From: Gammaproteobacteria bacterium
Lineage (GTDB): Bacteria; Pseudomonadota; Gammaproteobacteria; Pseudomonadales; Azotimanducaceae
Direction of reading: 5' to 3'
DNA length: 64,000 nt
Assembly: GCA_030425195.1 (NCBI GenBank)
Contig: JAUIAV010000012.1
Location: 62,001-126,000, forward strand
Under the pieces are notes generated by a model that saw nothing but the letters and a program-made list of their open reading frames with translations, was not told where the DNA came from and searched no databases. Positions 25,204-35,176 of the stretch are shown one piece after another. Made by a program: the position numbers and the translations under genes. Each line of letters opens with the position of its first letter. The stretch's first letter is position 1.

Positions 25204-26340
25204 CTAGAAGTCTCTCGGCAGGTAGGCGCGGGATTTCCAGTGCTGGTAGTCGTCCCGGAAGGCCTTCTGCGAGGCGTAGATCGCCGCGAAATCCTGATCC
25301 TTGGCTGCTTCCTCTTCCATCACGGACTCCGTGATGCGCTCCAGCTCACGGAGCACCTCCATGGGCAGCGTTTCCGCGCTGACACCAACCTCCGGGAAGC
25401 CGGCGATGATGGCGCCCTGGGTGGCCTCGGATTTGGCCAGATTGCGCATGGCGCCTGCGGTGCAGGCGGTTTCGAGCAGCGCCTGATCCGCCTCTGAGAG
25501 GTCCTGCCAGACATCCAGATTCACTGCCAGATGAGAGAAGGTGCCAGGCTGATGCCAGCCGGGGTAGTAGTTGTAGGAAGCGATGCGGTTGAATCCCAGG
25601 GCCTGATCCACGATGGGCAGGGCGAACTCGGTGGCGTCGATGGCACCCTTCTCCAGCGCCTGGAAGATCTCGCCACCGGGGAGCATGGTGACGGAAGCGC
25701 CGGCCCGCTCGATGACCTTTCCACCGATGCCGGCGAAGCGGATCTTCAGGCCTTCCACATCCGCGAGTGAGTTCACCGGCTCCCGGAACCAGCCGGCAGT
25801 CTCCGGCCCGGTCATGCCGCAGAGCAGGATGTGAGCGTCCTGCTTGTGGTAGAGGCTCTGGCCCAGCTCCCGGCCGCCGCCTTCATACCACCAGGCCGCG
25901 AATTCCCAGGGTTCCATGCCGAATGGAACGGCGCCCAGGAGCGGGGACGCGGGCACCTTACCCTGGTCGTAGCCGAGCCAGGTGTATCCCAGGGGAACCT
26001 TGCGGTCCCGGACCGCGTCGGTGATGGAGAACGCCGGCACGATCTCGCCGGGCTCGTAGATGGTGATGTCGATTTCCCCGTTGCTGGACTTGCGGATCTG
26101 GTCGGCCACGTAGATGGGATTGTCACCGAGCACGGGCATGGTGCTCTGAAAGGAAACGGGCATCCGCCAGCGGATCCGGGCCGGGTTCGGCCCTTCAACC
26201 GATCTGTCGGCCATGGAGGGCGCTGCGCTGCCCGGCGGGCGGATGGCGAGGGAAATCAGCACACCGGTCACGAACGCCACGATGAGTCCCGCCAGAAAGG
26301 CCCTGCCGCCCGTTCCGGCGCGGTTGTTCGTGGTGTTCAT
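25204..26340 (-). CDS. TRAP transporter solute-binding protein (DctP-type)
   Basis: A 378-residue binding protein with an N-terminal signal or anchor segment (AFLAGLIVAFVTGVLISLAI) and then the DctP fold. GLKIRFAGIGGKVIERAGASVTMLPGGEIFQALEKGAIDATEF is the standard ligand-binding stretch, with Arg and Glu that bind the carboxylate. The long N-terminus and TRAP subgroup fit binders of 2-oxo acids or similar. Its ATG at 26340 faces the pntAA promoter region across 188 bases. Confidence 0.9.
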   Translation of the reverse strand: MNTTNNRAGTGGRAFLAGLIVAFVTGVLISLAIRPPGSAAPSMADRSVEGPNPARIRWRMPVSFQSTMPVLGDNPIYVADQIRKSSNGEIDITIYEPGEIVPAFSITDAVRDRKVPLGYTWLGYDQGKVPASPLLGAVPFGMEPWEFAAWWYEGGGRELGQSLYHKQDAHILLCGMTGPETAGWFREPVNSLADVEGLKIRFAGIGGKVIERAGASVTMLPGGEIFQALEKGAIDATEFALPIVDQALGFNRIASYNYYPGWHQPGTFSHLAVNLDVWQDLSEADQALLETACTAGAMRNLAKSEATQGAIIAGFPEVGVSAETLPMEVLRELERITESVMEEEAAKDQDFAAIYASQKAFRDDYQHWKSRAYLPRDF

Positions 26341-26399
26341 GCAGCTTTGACCCCCCTGAAGCCCAGTGCCGATTGTGAGAACTTCCGCCGGGTGGATGC

Positions 26400-26483
26400 A
26401 AGTTGCCGGATCCGGCGGCAGTCACATGGTTATGCGGTTTTGCGAGTTGTTTTCACCCGGGTGTTTAGCTAAGTTGCCGGATC
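26400..26483. repeat. 13-bp direct repeat upstream of pntAA
   Basis: AAGTTGCCGGATC occurs at 26400-26412 and again at 26471-26483, in the same orientation and 71 bases apart start to start. Both copies lie in the 188-base divergent region between the TRAP binding protein and pntAA. Two exact copies in so short a non-coding region suggest regulator-binding sites or a small duplication. Confidence 0.5.
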
Positions 26484-26528
26484 GCGCGTGGGGCGCGCGC
26501 CTTTAATTACCTGGATTGGGGGATTCTG

Positions 26529-27656
26529 ATGTTAATCGCTGTGCCGAGGGAAACCTGGCCGGGCGAGCTGCGCAGCGCACTCGTGCCGCAGAACGCGAAA
26601 AAGCTGATCGGAAACGGGTTCGAGATCGCCGTGGAGTCCGGTGTGGGAGAGCGTGCGGGATTCCCGGATGCGGCCTTCGAGGAGGTCGGCGTGAAGGTGG
26701 AGACGGATCGGGCGGCGCTTCTCGGCCGGGCCGACATCGTTCTGCGGGTGCGCAAGCCGGATGCGGATGACGTTGCAGCGCTCAAATCCGGTGCGATCCA
26801 CATCAGCTTCCTCGACCCCTTCAACGAGAAAGCCCTGGTGGACAATCTTGCCGCGAAGGGTGTGACCGCCATCTCCATGGAGATGATCCCCCGGACCACG
26901 CTGGCACAGAAGATGGATGCCCTGTCTTCTCAGGCCAACCTGGCCGGATACGTCACCGTGATTCAGGCGGCCTTTCACTGCCCCAAGATCATGCCCATGA
27001 TGATGACGCCCGCCGGCACCATCGCGCCGGCCCGCGTTTTCGTGATCGGTGCCGGCGTGGCGGGCCTGCAGGCCATCGCCACCGCCAAACGCCTGGGTGC
27101 GAGAGTGGAAGCGTTCGACACCCGCCCGGTGGTCGCGGAGCAGGTGCAGTCGCTCGGCGCCAAGTTCGTCGAAATCGATCTGGGCGACACCGGTCAGACC
27201 GAGCAGGGCTACGCCAAGGAGCTGACTCCGGAGCAGATCGAGCTCCAGAAAGCCGGTCAGAAGAAGGTCATCGGTCAGTCGGACGTGGTGATCACCACGG
27301 CCCAGGTGTTCGGCCGGCCGGCACCGAAAATCGTTTCCCGGGACATGGTGGAAGCCATGGCGCCCGGCAGCGTGGTGGTGGACATGGCGGTGGAATCCGG
27401 CGGCAACGTGGAAGGCTCGGAGCTCGACCGCGTCGTCGACATAAACGGCGTGAAAGTGGTCGGCCAGGGCAACCTGCCTTCCGAAGTGTCCAAGAACGCC
27501 AGCGAAATGTACTCGAACAATCTCTTCAACCTGATCGATCATTTCTGGGACGATGAAGCCAAGCAGCTCGAGCTCGACCCGGAGGACGAGATCGTGCGGT
27601 CGAGCGTGATCACGCGAGACGGCGCCATCGTCAACGAAACGATCAAGAACCTGTAA
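26529..27656 (+). CDS. pntAA: NAD(P) transhydrogenase alpha subunit, NAD-binding domain I
   Basis: A 375-residue soluble domain I of proton-translocating transhydrogenase, which passes hydride from NADH to NADP+ at the membrane. VPRETWPGELRSALVP at the start and the Rossmann VIGAGVAGLQAIATAKRLGARVEAFD near residue 172 are characteristic. DPFNEKALVDNLAAKGVTAISMEMIPR is the conserved N-terminal region. This is the split form, where domain I and the membrane part are separate genes. GGGGGATT precedes the ATG. Fourteen bases separate it from pntAB. Confidence 0.96.
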   Translation: MLIAVPRETWPGELRSALVPQNAKKLIGNGFEIAVESGVGERAGFPDAAFEEVGVKVETDRAALLGRADIVLRVRKPDADDVAALKSGAIHISFLDPFNEKALVDNLAAKGVTAISMEMIPRTTLAQKMDALSSQANLAGYVTVIQAAFHCPKIMPMMMTPAGTIAPARVFVIGAGVAGLQAIATAKRLGARVEAFDTRPVVAEQVQSLGAKFVEIDLGDTGQTEQGYAKELTPEQIELQKAGQKKVIGQSDVVITTAQVFGRPAPKIVSRDMVEAMAPGSVVVDMAVESGGNVEGSELDRVVDINGVKVVGQGNLPSEVSKNASEMYSNNLFNLIDHFWDDEAKQLELDPEDEIVRSSVITRDGAIVNETIKNL

Positions 27657-27670
27657 GCGGAGTCCCAATC

Positions 27671-27966
27671 ATGGAAGCGGTATTTCTTGGCTTTGTTCTG
27701 ATGCTGTCCATCTTCCTGGGCTTCGAGCTGATCTCCAAAGTCCCGGCCACCCTGCACACGCCTCTGATGTCGGGCGCCAACGCCATTTCCGGCATCACCC
27801 TGGTGGGTGCGCTCACCTCGGCGGGTGCGGGCCTGTCCGAATGGGCCACCTGGCTCGGTGCGCTGGCCGTGTTCTTCGCCACGATCAACGTGGTGGGCGG
27901 CTATATGGTCACCGACCGCATGCTCAGCATGTTCAAGAAAAAGGAAGGTCCGGCGGGAGATAAGTC

Positions 27967-27970
<4 letters not shown>
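27671..27970 (+). CDS. pntAB: NAD(P) transhydrogenase alpha subunit, membrane part
   Basis: A 99-residue membrane protein with three hydrophobic helices. The core PATLHTPLMSGANAISGITLVGAL is the conserved signature of this subunit. It forms part of the proton channel with PntB. It lies between pntAA and pntB and overlaps pntB by four bases, so the three are one operon. The length is typical for the split alphaproteobacterial/gammaproteobacterial type. Confidence 0.95.
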
Positions 27971-29328
<1,358 letters not shown>

Positions 29329-29329
29329 T

Positions 29330-30211
29330 TCAAAGGCTGGCTGAACTCTGGAGGTCGCCTACGGCGGCCGCCACGAACGTCTCGAGACGCGCCTGAACGA
29401 TCCCGGCGGTCAGTCCGGTCAGGCCGAACTCGGCCCACGGCGGATAAGGCTCCACGTCAGGCAGCGCCCCCAGTGCATCTTCCAGATCCCAGAACGGGTG
29501 GTGCCGGTAGTCCGGCGCCGCCAGCCGATAGAAGTCGAGAAAGTCCGCTGCGGCCGCCAGCCCGTACATCAGAGCCAGGTTCAAACGGCAGTGGGCAACA
29601 TCGATGCCCACCGGGCCCATGCAGGCGTTGATCCAGTCGACGATTCCGGAGATGCGGCCATTTTCCCAGAGCACGTTGACCGGGTGATAGTCCCGGTGAA
29701 TGAAGCGGGGCTCGAATCTTGGCAGCCGGATCGAGCTGGACTGCACTTCGGACCAGAGTTGCGGGTCTCTCCACCACCGGGGCGGTTCCCCGGCTTCCGT
29801 ATCGTTCCAGGATTCATATCGGTAGGGCACGGTCAGAGGGAGGCCGTGAACGTCTGCCAGGGTTCGAGCGAGCTGATCGAGCCAGTGGCGATCCGGGTGC
29901 CGGGGCAGATCAACCCGCCCGGGCAGCCAGCTCATCAGCACACCGTTGTCCGACAGGATGCCGAGCGGTCTCGGTGCGGCGATTCCGCTGGTCGCCAGCG
30001 CTTCCAGAATCTTCGATTCCCGTGCAGAAAGCTTACTGGCTGCTTCCACCCACCGCTCGGTCCGGAAGATCCGGAGAACGGCGTCGGCGTCGGCGGTCTC
30101 GAGTCTGTAGAGGTCGGAGGAAGTGGCACCGGCCATCGGCACCACGCCGGAGACCCGTCCGCCAAGCAGAATGCCGACCTCGTCGAGCTGCGTTCGGGAC
30201 AGCCCGCTCAT
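29330..30211 (-). CDS. Aminoglycoside-phosphotransferase-fold kinase
   Basis: A 293-residue APH-family kinase. The catalytic loop is FIHRDYHPVNVLW and the metal-binding Asp is in GIVDWINACMGPVGIDVAHCR. It phosphorylates a small molecule from ATP. The family covers antibiotic kinases, choline or homoserine kinases and many of unknown substrate, so resistance should not be assumed. Six bases separate it from the upstream GPH transporter gene on the same strand, so the two are probably co-transcribed and may act on the same compound. Confidence 0.85.
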   Translation of the reverse strand: MSGLSRTQLDEVGILLGGRVSGVVPMAGATSSDLYRLETADADAVLRIFRTERWVEAASKLSARESKILEALATSGIAAPRPLGILSDNGVLMSWLPGRVDLPRHPDRHWLDQLARTLADVHGLPLTVPYRYESWNDTEAGEPPRWWRDPQLWSEVQSSSIRLPRFEPRFIHRDYHPVNVLWENGRISGIVDWINACMGPVGIDVAHCRLNLALMYGLAAAADFLDFYRLAAPDYRHHPFWDLEDALGALPDVEPYPPWAEFGLTGLTAGIVQARLETFVAAAVGDLQSSASL

Positions 30212-30217
30212 GATCGA

Positions 30218-31711
30218 TCAGGCCATGCCTTCGGGCTGATCGTGCTCGGCGGACGTTCCGGCCAGGGTCACTGCGTCTCTCGTTTCCTTTCCGGAGAGGG
30301 TGTGCAGGTTCGTGTTGTGCCCGTCCCGGTCGATGGAATACCGGGAGACGATGGCCAGCGCCAGCAGGTAGAGGCCGATGTACACGGGCAGGAAGAGCAT
30401 GGCGAGGTCGTAGCGGATTTCGTTGGTCACCTGTTCGAAGCTCGTGACCCCGTCCAGGCCGACGAGCGAAACGATGGTGCCGGCGCCGATGATGCCGCCC
30501 GCGGAGACGGCCTTAGCGGCGAATCCGCGGGCCGCGAAGAAGAGTCCTTCCGAGCGGCGGCTGGTGACGACTTCGCTGTCCTCCACCACGTCCGCCATCA
30601 TGGAGTCGAGCAGCACACCGGCGATGATGCCGCCGACGACCTCGAGCACGATGAACACGGAGTAGATGGCCAGGCTCAGCCAGCTGCCGAGATCCGGCCA
30701 GAATCCATTCAGCAGCAGGATGTAGGGAATCGGATACAGAACCAGCCGGAACACCTGCGCACCGATGGCCACCTTCTTCTTGCCGTGTCCGTATGCGAAA
30801 TGCGGCGCCGCCCAGTAGGCCACCAGCGGTGAAATCAGTACGAAAACACCGGTGGTGGCGATCTGAGCGCCGGAGAAGCCGAAGAAGTAGGTGGTGTTGT
30901 ACAGGTAGAGGGCGGTACCCAGCCCCGCGGCAATGCCGACCGTAAGACCGTAGAAGAACAGAGCGGCGAAGTTCTTGTTTCGAACGGACTGGAAAATCTG
31001 CGCCACTTCACGGGTGATCTCCCGGAATCTGAAGGTGTCTGCAGGGCGGGGGAGTTCTGCAGCGACACTCTGCGTGCCGAGTGAGGAGAGCAGAATCACC
31101 GCGGCGATGATCAGCGCACCGACGGTCCCGTAGATTGCGTATCCCGTGCCAACGGTCACACCATAGGCGCCTACCCAGAAGAAGAAGTTGATGGTGTGGA
31201 TGCCGTTGCCGCCGTACCAGCCGAATCCGTGGCGCAGCGCGAGCCATTTGTTCCGACGGTCGTAGTCCTGCTCCATGTCCGGCAGCAGAGCCGTGGAAGG
31301 CACTTCAAACAGAGTCGTGCCCGTGCGGATCAGCAGCGCCATCACCAGCACGTAGAAGAAAGCACTGTCCGGGTCCAGATCGATCACGGGATTGAACAGC
31401 GCATAGAAACTGGCAGGCAGTATGAGCAGCGCCGCATACATGAAGGGATGGCGGCGGCCCAGTTTTGAGCTGGTCTTGTCCGACCAGTGCCCCAGCAGCA
31501 GATCGGAGACTGCGTCCCAGATCATGGCGATAGCCAGGGCCAGTGAAGCCAGATAGCCGGGAATCCCCAGCACCTGATTGGCGAAAATCAGCAACAGGTA
31601 GCTGAACGCGTTGTCCTTGATGCCGTAGGCGACGGAAGCGGAGCCGTAGAACCAGAAAATGGGTTTGCGTTCCAGTGGGCCTTCGTGAATCGATGCCGCC
31701 GTGCTGCTCAA
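30218..31711 (-). CDS. MFS transporter of the GPH (MelB-like) group
   Basis: A 497-residue major-facilitator protein with about twelve hydrophobic segments. The start FYGSASVAYGIKDNAFSYLLLIFANQVLG and the motif DAVSDLLLGHWSDKTSSKLGRRHPFMY match the glycoside-pentoside-hexuronide:cation symporter group. It imports a sugar or related compound with Na+ or H+. The APH-fold kinase follows six bases downstream, suggesting uptake followed by phosphorylation, which is inference. The start has GAGGGGAA upstream. Confidence 0.88.
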   Translation of the reverse strand: MSSTAASIHEGPLERKPIFWFYGSASVAYGIKDNAFSYLLLIFANQVLGIPGYLASLALAIAMIWDAVSDLLLGHWSDKTSSKLGRRHPFMYAALLILPASFYALFNPVIDLDPDSAFFYVLVMALLIRTGTTLFEVPSTALLPDMEQDYDRRNKWLALRHGFGWYGGNGIHTINFFFWVGAYGVTVGTGYAIYGTVGALIIAAVILLSSLGTQSVAAELPRPADTFRFREITREVAQIFQSVRNKNFAALFFYGLTVGIAAGLGTALYLYNTTYFFGFSGAQIATTGVFVLISPLVAYWAAPHFAYGHGKKKVAIGAQVFRLVLYPIPYILLLNGFWPDLGSWLSLAIYSVFIVLEVVGGIIAGVLLDSMMADVVEDSEVVTSRRSEGLFFAARGFAAKAVSAGGIIGAGTIVSLVGLDGVTSFEQVTNEIRYDLAMLFLPVYIGLYLLALAIVSRYSIDRDGHNTNLHTLSGKETRDAVTLAGTSAEHDQPEGMA

Positions 31712-31820
31712 AGAAATTCCCCTCCACCGGAAATCGGACGCATGGATATAGCATGGAACCCGGCAGAGGCGCGAGAGTGCCGCTGCTAGAATCGCCGCAT
31801 GGGATGTGTTCGAGGTCAGA

Positions 31821-32375
31821 GTGACGGAAGTAACAGAAATACGAACTGCCAGGGCGGCGGATGTATCGGAAGTGCTGGAACTCTACCGCAGAGTCGCGCG
31901 CATGCCCGGTGGCCTGGCCCGGCTGGAGGACGAAGTCTCTCACGGGTACGTCGAAGGATTCCTCAACAGTGCTCTTGAACGGGGTATGAGTTTCGTGGCC
32001 GTATCCGGCGATCGGGTGCTGGGTGAGATCCATGCCTGCTCGCCGTCCCTTTACTGCTTCGCGCACGTGCTGGGGGATCTGACCATTGCTGTTGATCTGG
32101 CAGCTCAGGGTCAGGGGCTGGGCCGCGCACTCTTCGCCCGACTGATGCGGGAAGTGATCGATGAACGACCCGACATCGAGAGGGTCGAGCTGATCGCCAG
32201 GGAAACGAATGTCAGAGCGATCCGCTTCTATGAATCGCTCGGGTTCGAGCGGGAGGGGCTGTTCAGGCAGCGAATCCGCAATCTGGACGGCTCGGTGGAA
32301 GCCGACGTACCCATGGCCTGGATCCGAGACCCCGAACGTCTGGCTGGGAAGGCGCCTGACGAGGCGGCCGGATAA
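31821..32375 (+). CDS. GNAT family acetyltransferase
   Basis: A 184-residue GNAT. The N-terminal IRTARAADVSEVLELYRRVA, the acetyl-CoA loop TIAVDLAAQGQGLGRALFARLM and the C-terminal NVRAIRFYESLGFEREGLFRQR are typical. I chose GTG 31821, with GAGG six bases upstream, over the TTG at 31806. The substrate is unknown. It is divergent from the GPH transporter across about 110 bases. Confidence 0.85.
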   Translation: MTEVTEIRTARAADVSEVLELYRRVARMPGGLARLEDEVSHGYVEGFLNSALERGMSFVAVSGDRVLGEIHACSPSLYCFAHVLGDLTIAVDLAAQGQGLGRALFARLMREVIDERPDIERVELIARETNVRAIRFYESLGFEREGLFRQRIRNLDGSVEADVPMAWIRDPERLAGKAPDEAAG

Positions 32376-32476
32376 CGGGATGTCGTTCACGTACTGAAGG
32401 CTAACTTACTGATTTTTCTGGCATAACTTCCTGCTGTTCGGCATTCTGGCCGACTGTGACGTGAACGGGATGCTTC

Positions 32477-35176
32477 ATGCACTTCGTACTGGCATTGGTC
32501 GGTGCCCTGCTGGGATCGCTTCTGGGTATCGACGGCGGCTTTCTCATCGGTGCGGTCACCGGCTTTTTCGGCGGGCTGATCTGGCGTCAGAACAAAACCC
32601 TCTCCGAGCTCGAATCCCGGTTGGACGAACTGGCCGGCGGTGGCGCTGCCGCTGCCCCGCCCGTCACACCAGCCGCGCCTGCGCGAGCCGGTCAGGTGCC
32701 GCCGGCCGGGCCGGTTACCGCGGAAGCGAGTCCGCCGCCGCCATCTTCCGAACCCGCTCCGGCCGAGGAATGGACTCCGCCGCCGAGAAAGCCGTCCGTG
32801 CTCGACGAGCGCATGCGCGCGCTGGGTGCCGCGATCTTCCGCTTTGCGACCACGGGTAATCCGGTGGTCCGGATCGGTGCGGTGGTTCTGTTCATCGGTG
32901 TCGCCTATCTCATGCGCTATGCCTATGAGCATGCCCTGGTTCCTGTGGAGTTCCGGCTTGCCGGTGCCGCGCTCGGCGGCATCGTGCTGCTCGGATTCGG
33001 CTGGCGCCTGCGTGAGCGCGCCGACACCTACGGACTGATTCTGCAGGGGGCCGGGCTGGCCATCCTGTATCTGACCGTCTTCGCTGCTTCCCGTCTCTAC
33101 GGGCTGCTGCCGATGAGTGCGGCTTTCGGCATGCTGGTCGTTCTGGTGACCGGCGCCTCGGTGCTTGCCGTGGCACAGAGAAGCCAGGCGCTGGCCATCT
33201 TCAGCATGAGCGGCGGCTTCCTGGCACCCGTGCTCACCTCCACCGGCGAGGGCAGCCACGTGGCGCTGTTCTCCTACTACGCGCTGCTGAACGCCGGAAT
33301 TCTGGCCATGGCCTGGTTCCGGCACTGGCGCTGGCTGAACTGGACAGGCTTCGTATTCACCTTTCTGATCGGTGCCAGCTGGGGCGTCGAGTATTACCAG
33401 CCGGAATACTATGCCTCGACCCAGCCCTTCCTGATCCTGTTCTTCTTCTTCTATCTGGCAGTCAGCATGCTGTTCGCCCGACGGCAGGCGGTGGAGCTGA
33501 CCGGGGTGGTGGACGGCACGCTGGTGTTCGGCACGCCCGTGATCGCCTTCGCGCTTCAGGCCGGACTCGTGAAGGACATGGAATTCGGTCTGGCCTATTC
33601 CGCGCTCGCGGTTGCCATCGTTTATGCGGGGCTCGGCTGGTGGCTCAAGCGGCAGGGTCGGCTCGCGCAACTGCTCGATCAGTCGTTCATCGCGCTCGCG
33701 GTGGTGTTCGCCACCCTGGCTATCCCATTCGCCTTCGACAACCAGCGCTTCACCGCTGCCACCTGGGCACTGGAGGGCGCCGGCATCTTCTGGGTGGGTG
33801 TACGCCAGTCCCAGCGGCTGCCGCGAGCGTTCGGCGTGCTGCTGCAGTTTGCCGCGGGCTTCGCCTTCGTCTCGGAGATCGGCCGGACGGTGGATGACAC
33901 GCTGTTCCTGAACAGCGCCTACCTGGGTGCGGCATTCCTCGGACTGGCGGGTATGTTCACCGCCTCGCTGATCGGTCGCAACGCCGCACGTCTGTCCCGC
34001 TTCGAGCCCCTGCTGGGTGTCGGGCTGCTGGCATGGGGCGTGCTGTGGTGGCTGGCCGGCGGCTTCCGCGAGCTGTCCTGGTACACGCCCGGTGAAGGAC
34101 GCTTCGAGGCCACCAATCTCGGCGAGCATTTCTTCCTGCTGTACGCTGCCACTTCCGCGGCAGCTCTCGTCTTCATCGCCAATCGGGTGAACTGGCGGCA
34201 GGGGCTTTCACCTGCGTTCGCGCTGCTGCCCATCGCGGTGGCCGTCCTTTTCAAGCTGGACGTGACCTGGGTCAGAGACACGGCCTTCTCGGACTTCGGG
34301 TGGCTGGCCTGGCCGGTGTTCTTCGCCGTCGGTTACTGGCACCTGAAGCAGCTGCCGGCGGAGCATCGTATGGCCTCACCGTGGCATGCGCTGTTCTGGT
34401 GGTTTCTGACCCTGTTCGTTGCCTGGAACACGGCCGCTCTGGTCCGCGCGGCCGGGGAGTTCGTGACCGGCTCGGTCTGGGTCTATGTCGTCTGGGGCGC
34501 GGTGCCGCTGGCAGCCAGCCTGCTGGTACTGCGTTTCGAGGGCCGTGACCAATGGCCGTTCAATGCCTGCCCCGGGGCGTACTTCGGCTGGGGCTGGTCG
34601 GTGGCGGTCGCTTACCTGGCCTGCTGGCTGGTGGCGACGGGATTCGTTCGCGGAGACGCGGACCCGGTCCCTTACCTGGTGCTGGTGAATCCGGTGGAGC
34701 TGGTTCAGATCGGCATTCTGCTGGCCTGCGTGAAGTGGGTCAGACGCCTGCCGGACCAGGCGCAGCAGAGCCAGGCCCGGGCCGGTCGGATCGTCCTGGG
34801 CGGTCTGGCGTTCTTCTGGATCAACACCGTGGTGGCGCGAGCCGTGCACCACTACGCGGGTGTGCCTTATCCGATCGAGCGGATCATCGAGTCGGACGCC
34901 TTCCTCACCACGGTCACCATACTCTGGACGGTCATCGCTCTCCTGCTGATGGGCATTGCAACCCGACGTTCGAAACGAGGCTACTGGATGGTTGGCGCGG
35001 GTCTGCTCGGCATCGTCATCCTCAAGCTGTTCCTGGTGGATATGGGCAACCTGGCACTCGTCGGGAGGATCGTAACGTTCATCAGCGTCGGCGTGCTCAT
35101 GCTCGTGATCGGCTATTTTGCCCCGCTGCCACCCAGACGCTCGGAAGAAGACCCCATGGAGACTGCACAGACATGA
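32477..35176 (+). CDS. DUF2339 family multi-pass membrane protein
   Basis: An 899-residue inner-membrane protein. Two N-terminal hydrophobic segments are followed by a short helix (LSELESRLDELAGG) and a Pro/Ala-rich linker (residues 55-110). More than twenty further hydrophobic segments then run to the C-terminus. The layout and motifs such as NPVVRIGAVVLFIGVAYLMRYAYEH match DUF2339, whose function is unknown; a role in envelope or peptidoglycan biology has been suggested for some relatives. It overlaps the DUF3999 gene by four bases, and the pair is conserved together in proteobacteria. Confidence 0.88.
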   Translation: MHFVLALVGALLGSLLGIDGGFLIGAVTGFFGGLIWRQNKTLSELESRLDELAGGGAAAAPPVTPAAPARAGQVPPAGPVTAEASPPPPSSEPAPAEEWTPPPRKPSVLDERMRALGAAIFRFATTGNPVVRIGAVVLFIGVAYLMRYAYEHALVPVEFRLAGAALGGIVLLGFGWRLRERADTYGLILQGAGLAILYLTVFAASRLYGLLPMSAAFGMLVVLVTGASVLAVAQRSQALAIFSMSGGFLAPVLTSTGEGSHVALFSYYALLNAGILAMAWFRHWRWLNWTGFVFTFLIGASWGVEYYQPEYYASTQPFLILFFFFYLAVSMLFARRQAVELTGVVDGTLVFGTPVIAFALQAGLVKDMEFGLAYSALAVAIVYAGLGWWLKRQGRLAQLLDQSFIALAVVFATLAIPFAFDNQRFTAATWALEGAGIFWVGVRQSQRLPRAFGVLLQFAAGFAFVSEIGRTVDDTLFLNSAYLGAAFLGLAGMFTASLIGRNAARLSRFEPLLGVGLLAWGVLWWLAGGFRELSWYTPGEGRFEATNLGEHFFLLYAATSAAALVFIANRVNWRQGLSPAFALLPIAVAVLFKLDVTWVRDTAFSDFGWLAWPVFFAVGYWHLKQLPAEHRMASPWHALFWWFLTLFVAWNTAALVRAAGEFVTGSVWVYVVWGAVPLAASLLVLRFEGRDQWPFNACPGAYFGWGWSVAVAYLACWLVATGFVRGDADPVPYLVLVNPVELVQIGILLACVKWVRRLPDQAQQSQARAGRIVLGGLAFFWINTVVARAVHHYAGVPYPIERIIESDAFLTTVTILWTVIALLLMGIATRRSKRGYWMVGAGLLGIVILKLFLVDMGNLALVGRIVTFISVGVLMLVIGYFAPLPPRRSEEDPMETAQT

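Noticed and set aside
29330-30211. Antibiotic-resistance kinase
   Set aside because: The APH fold is broad, and the transporter neighbour suggests metabolism; nothing specific to aminoglycosides is seen.
32387-34129. Leftward 580-codon open frame opposite the DUF2339 gene
   Set aside because: Antisense shadow with Gln/Gly/Glu-rich low complexity and no recognisable fold.
34552-35172. Long upstream extension of the DUF3999 gene
   Set aside because: It is an out-of-frame shadow of the DUF2339 gene; the signal peptide begins at 35173.
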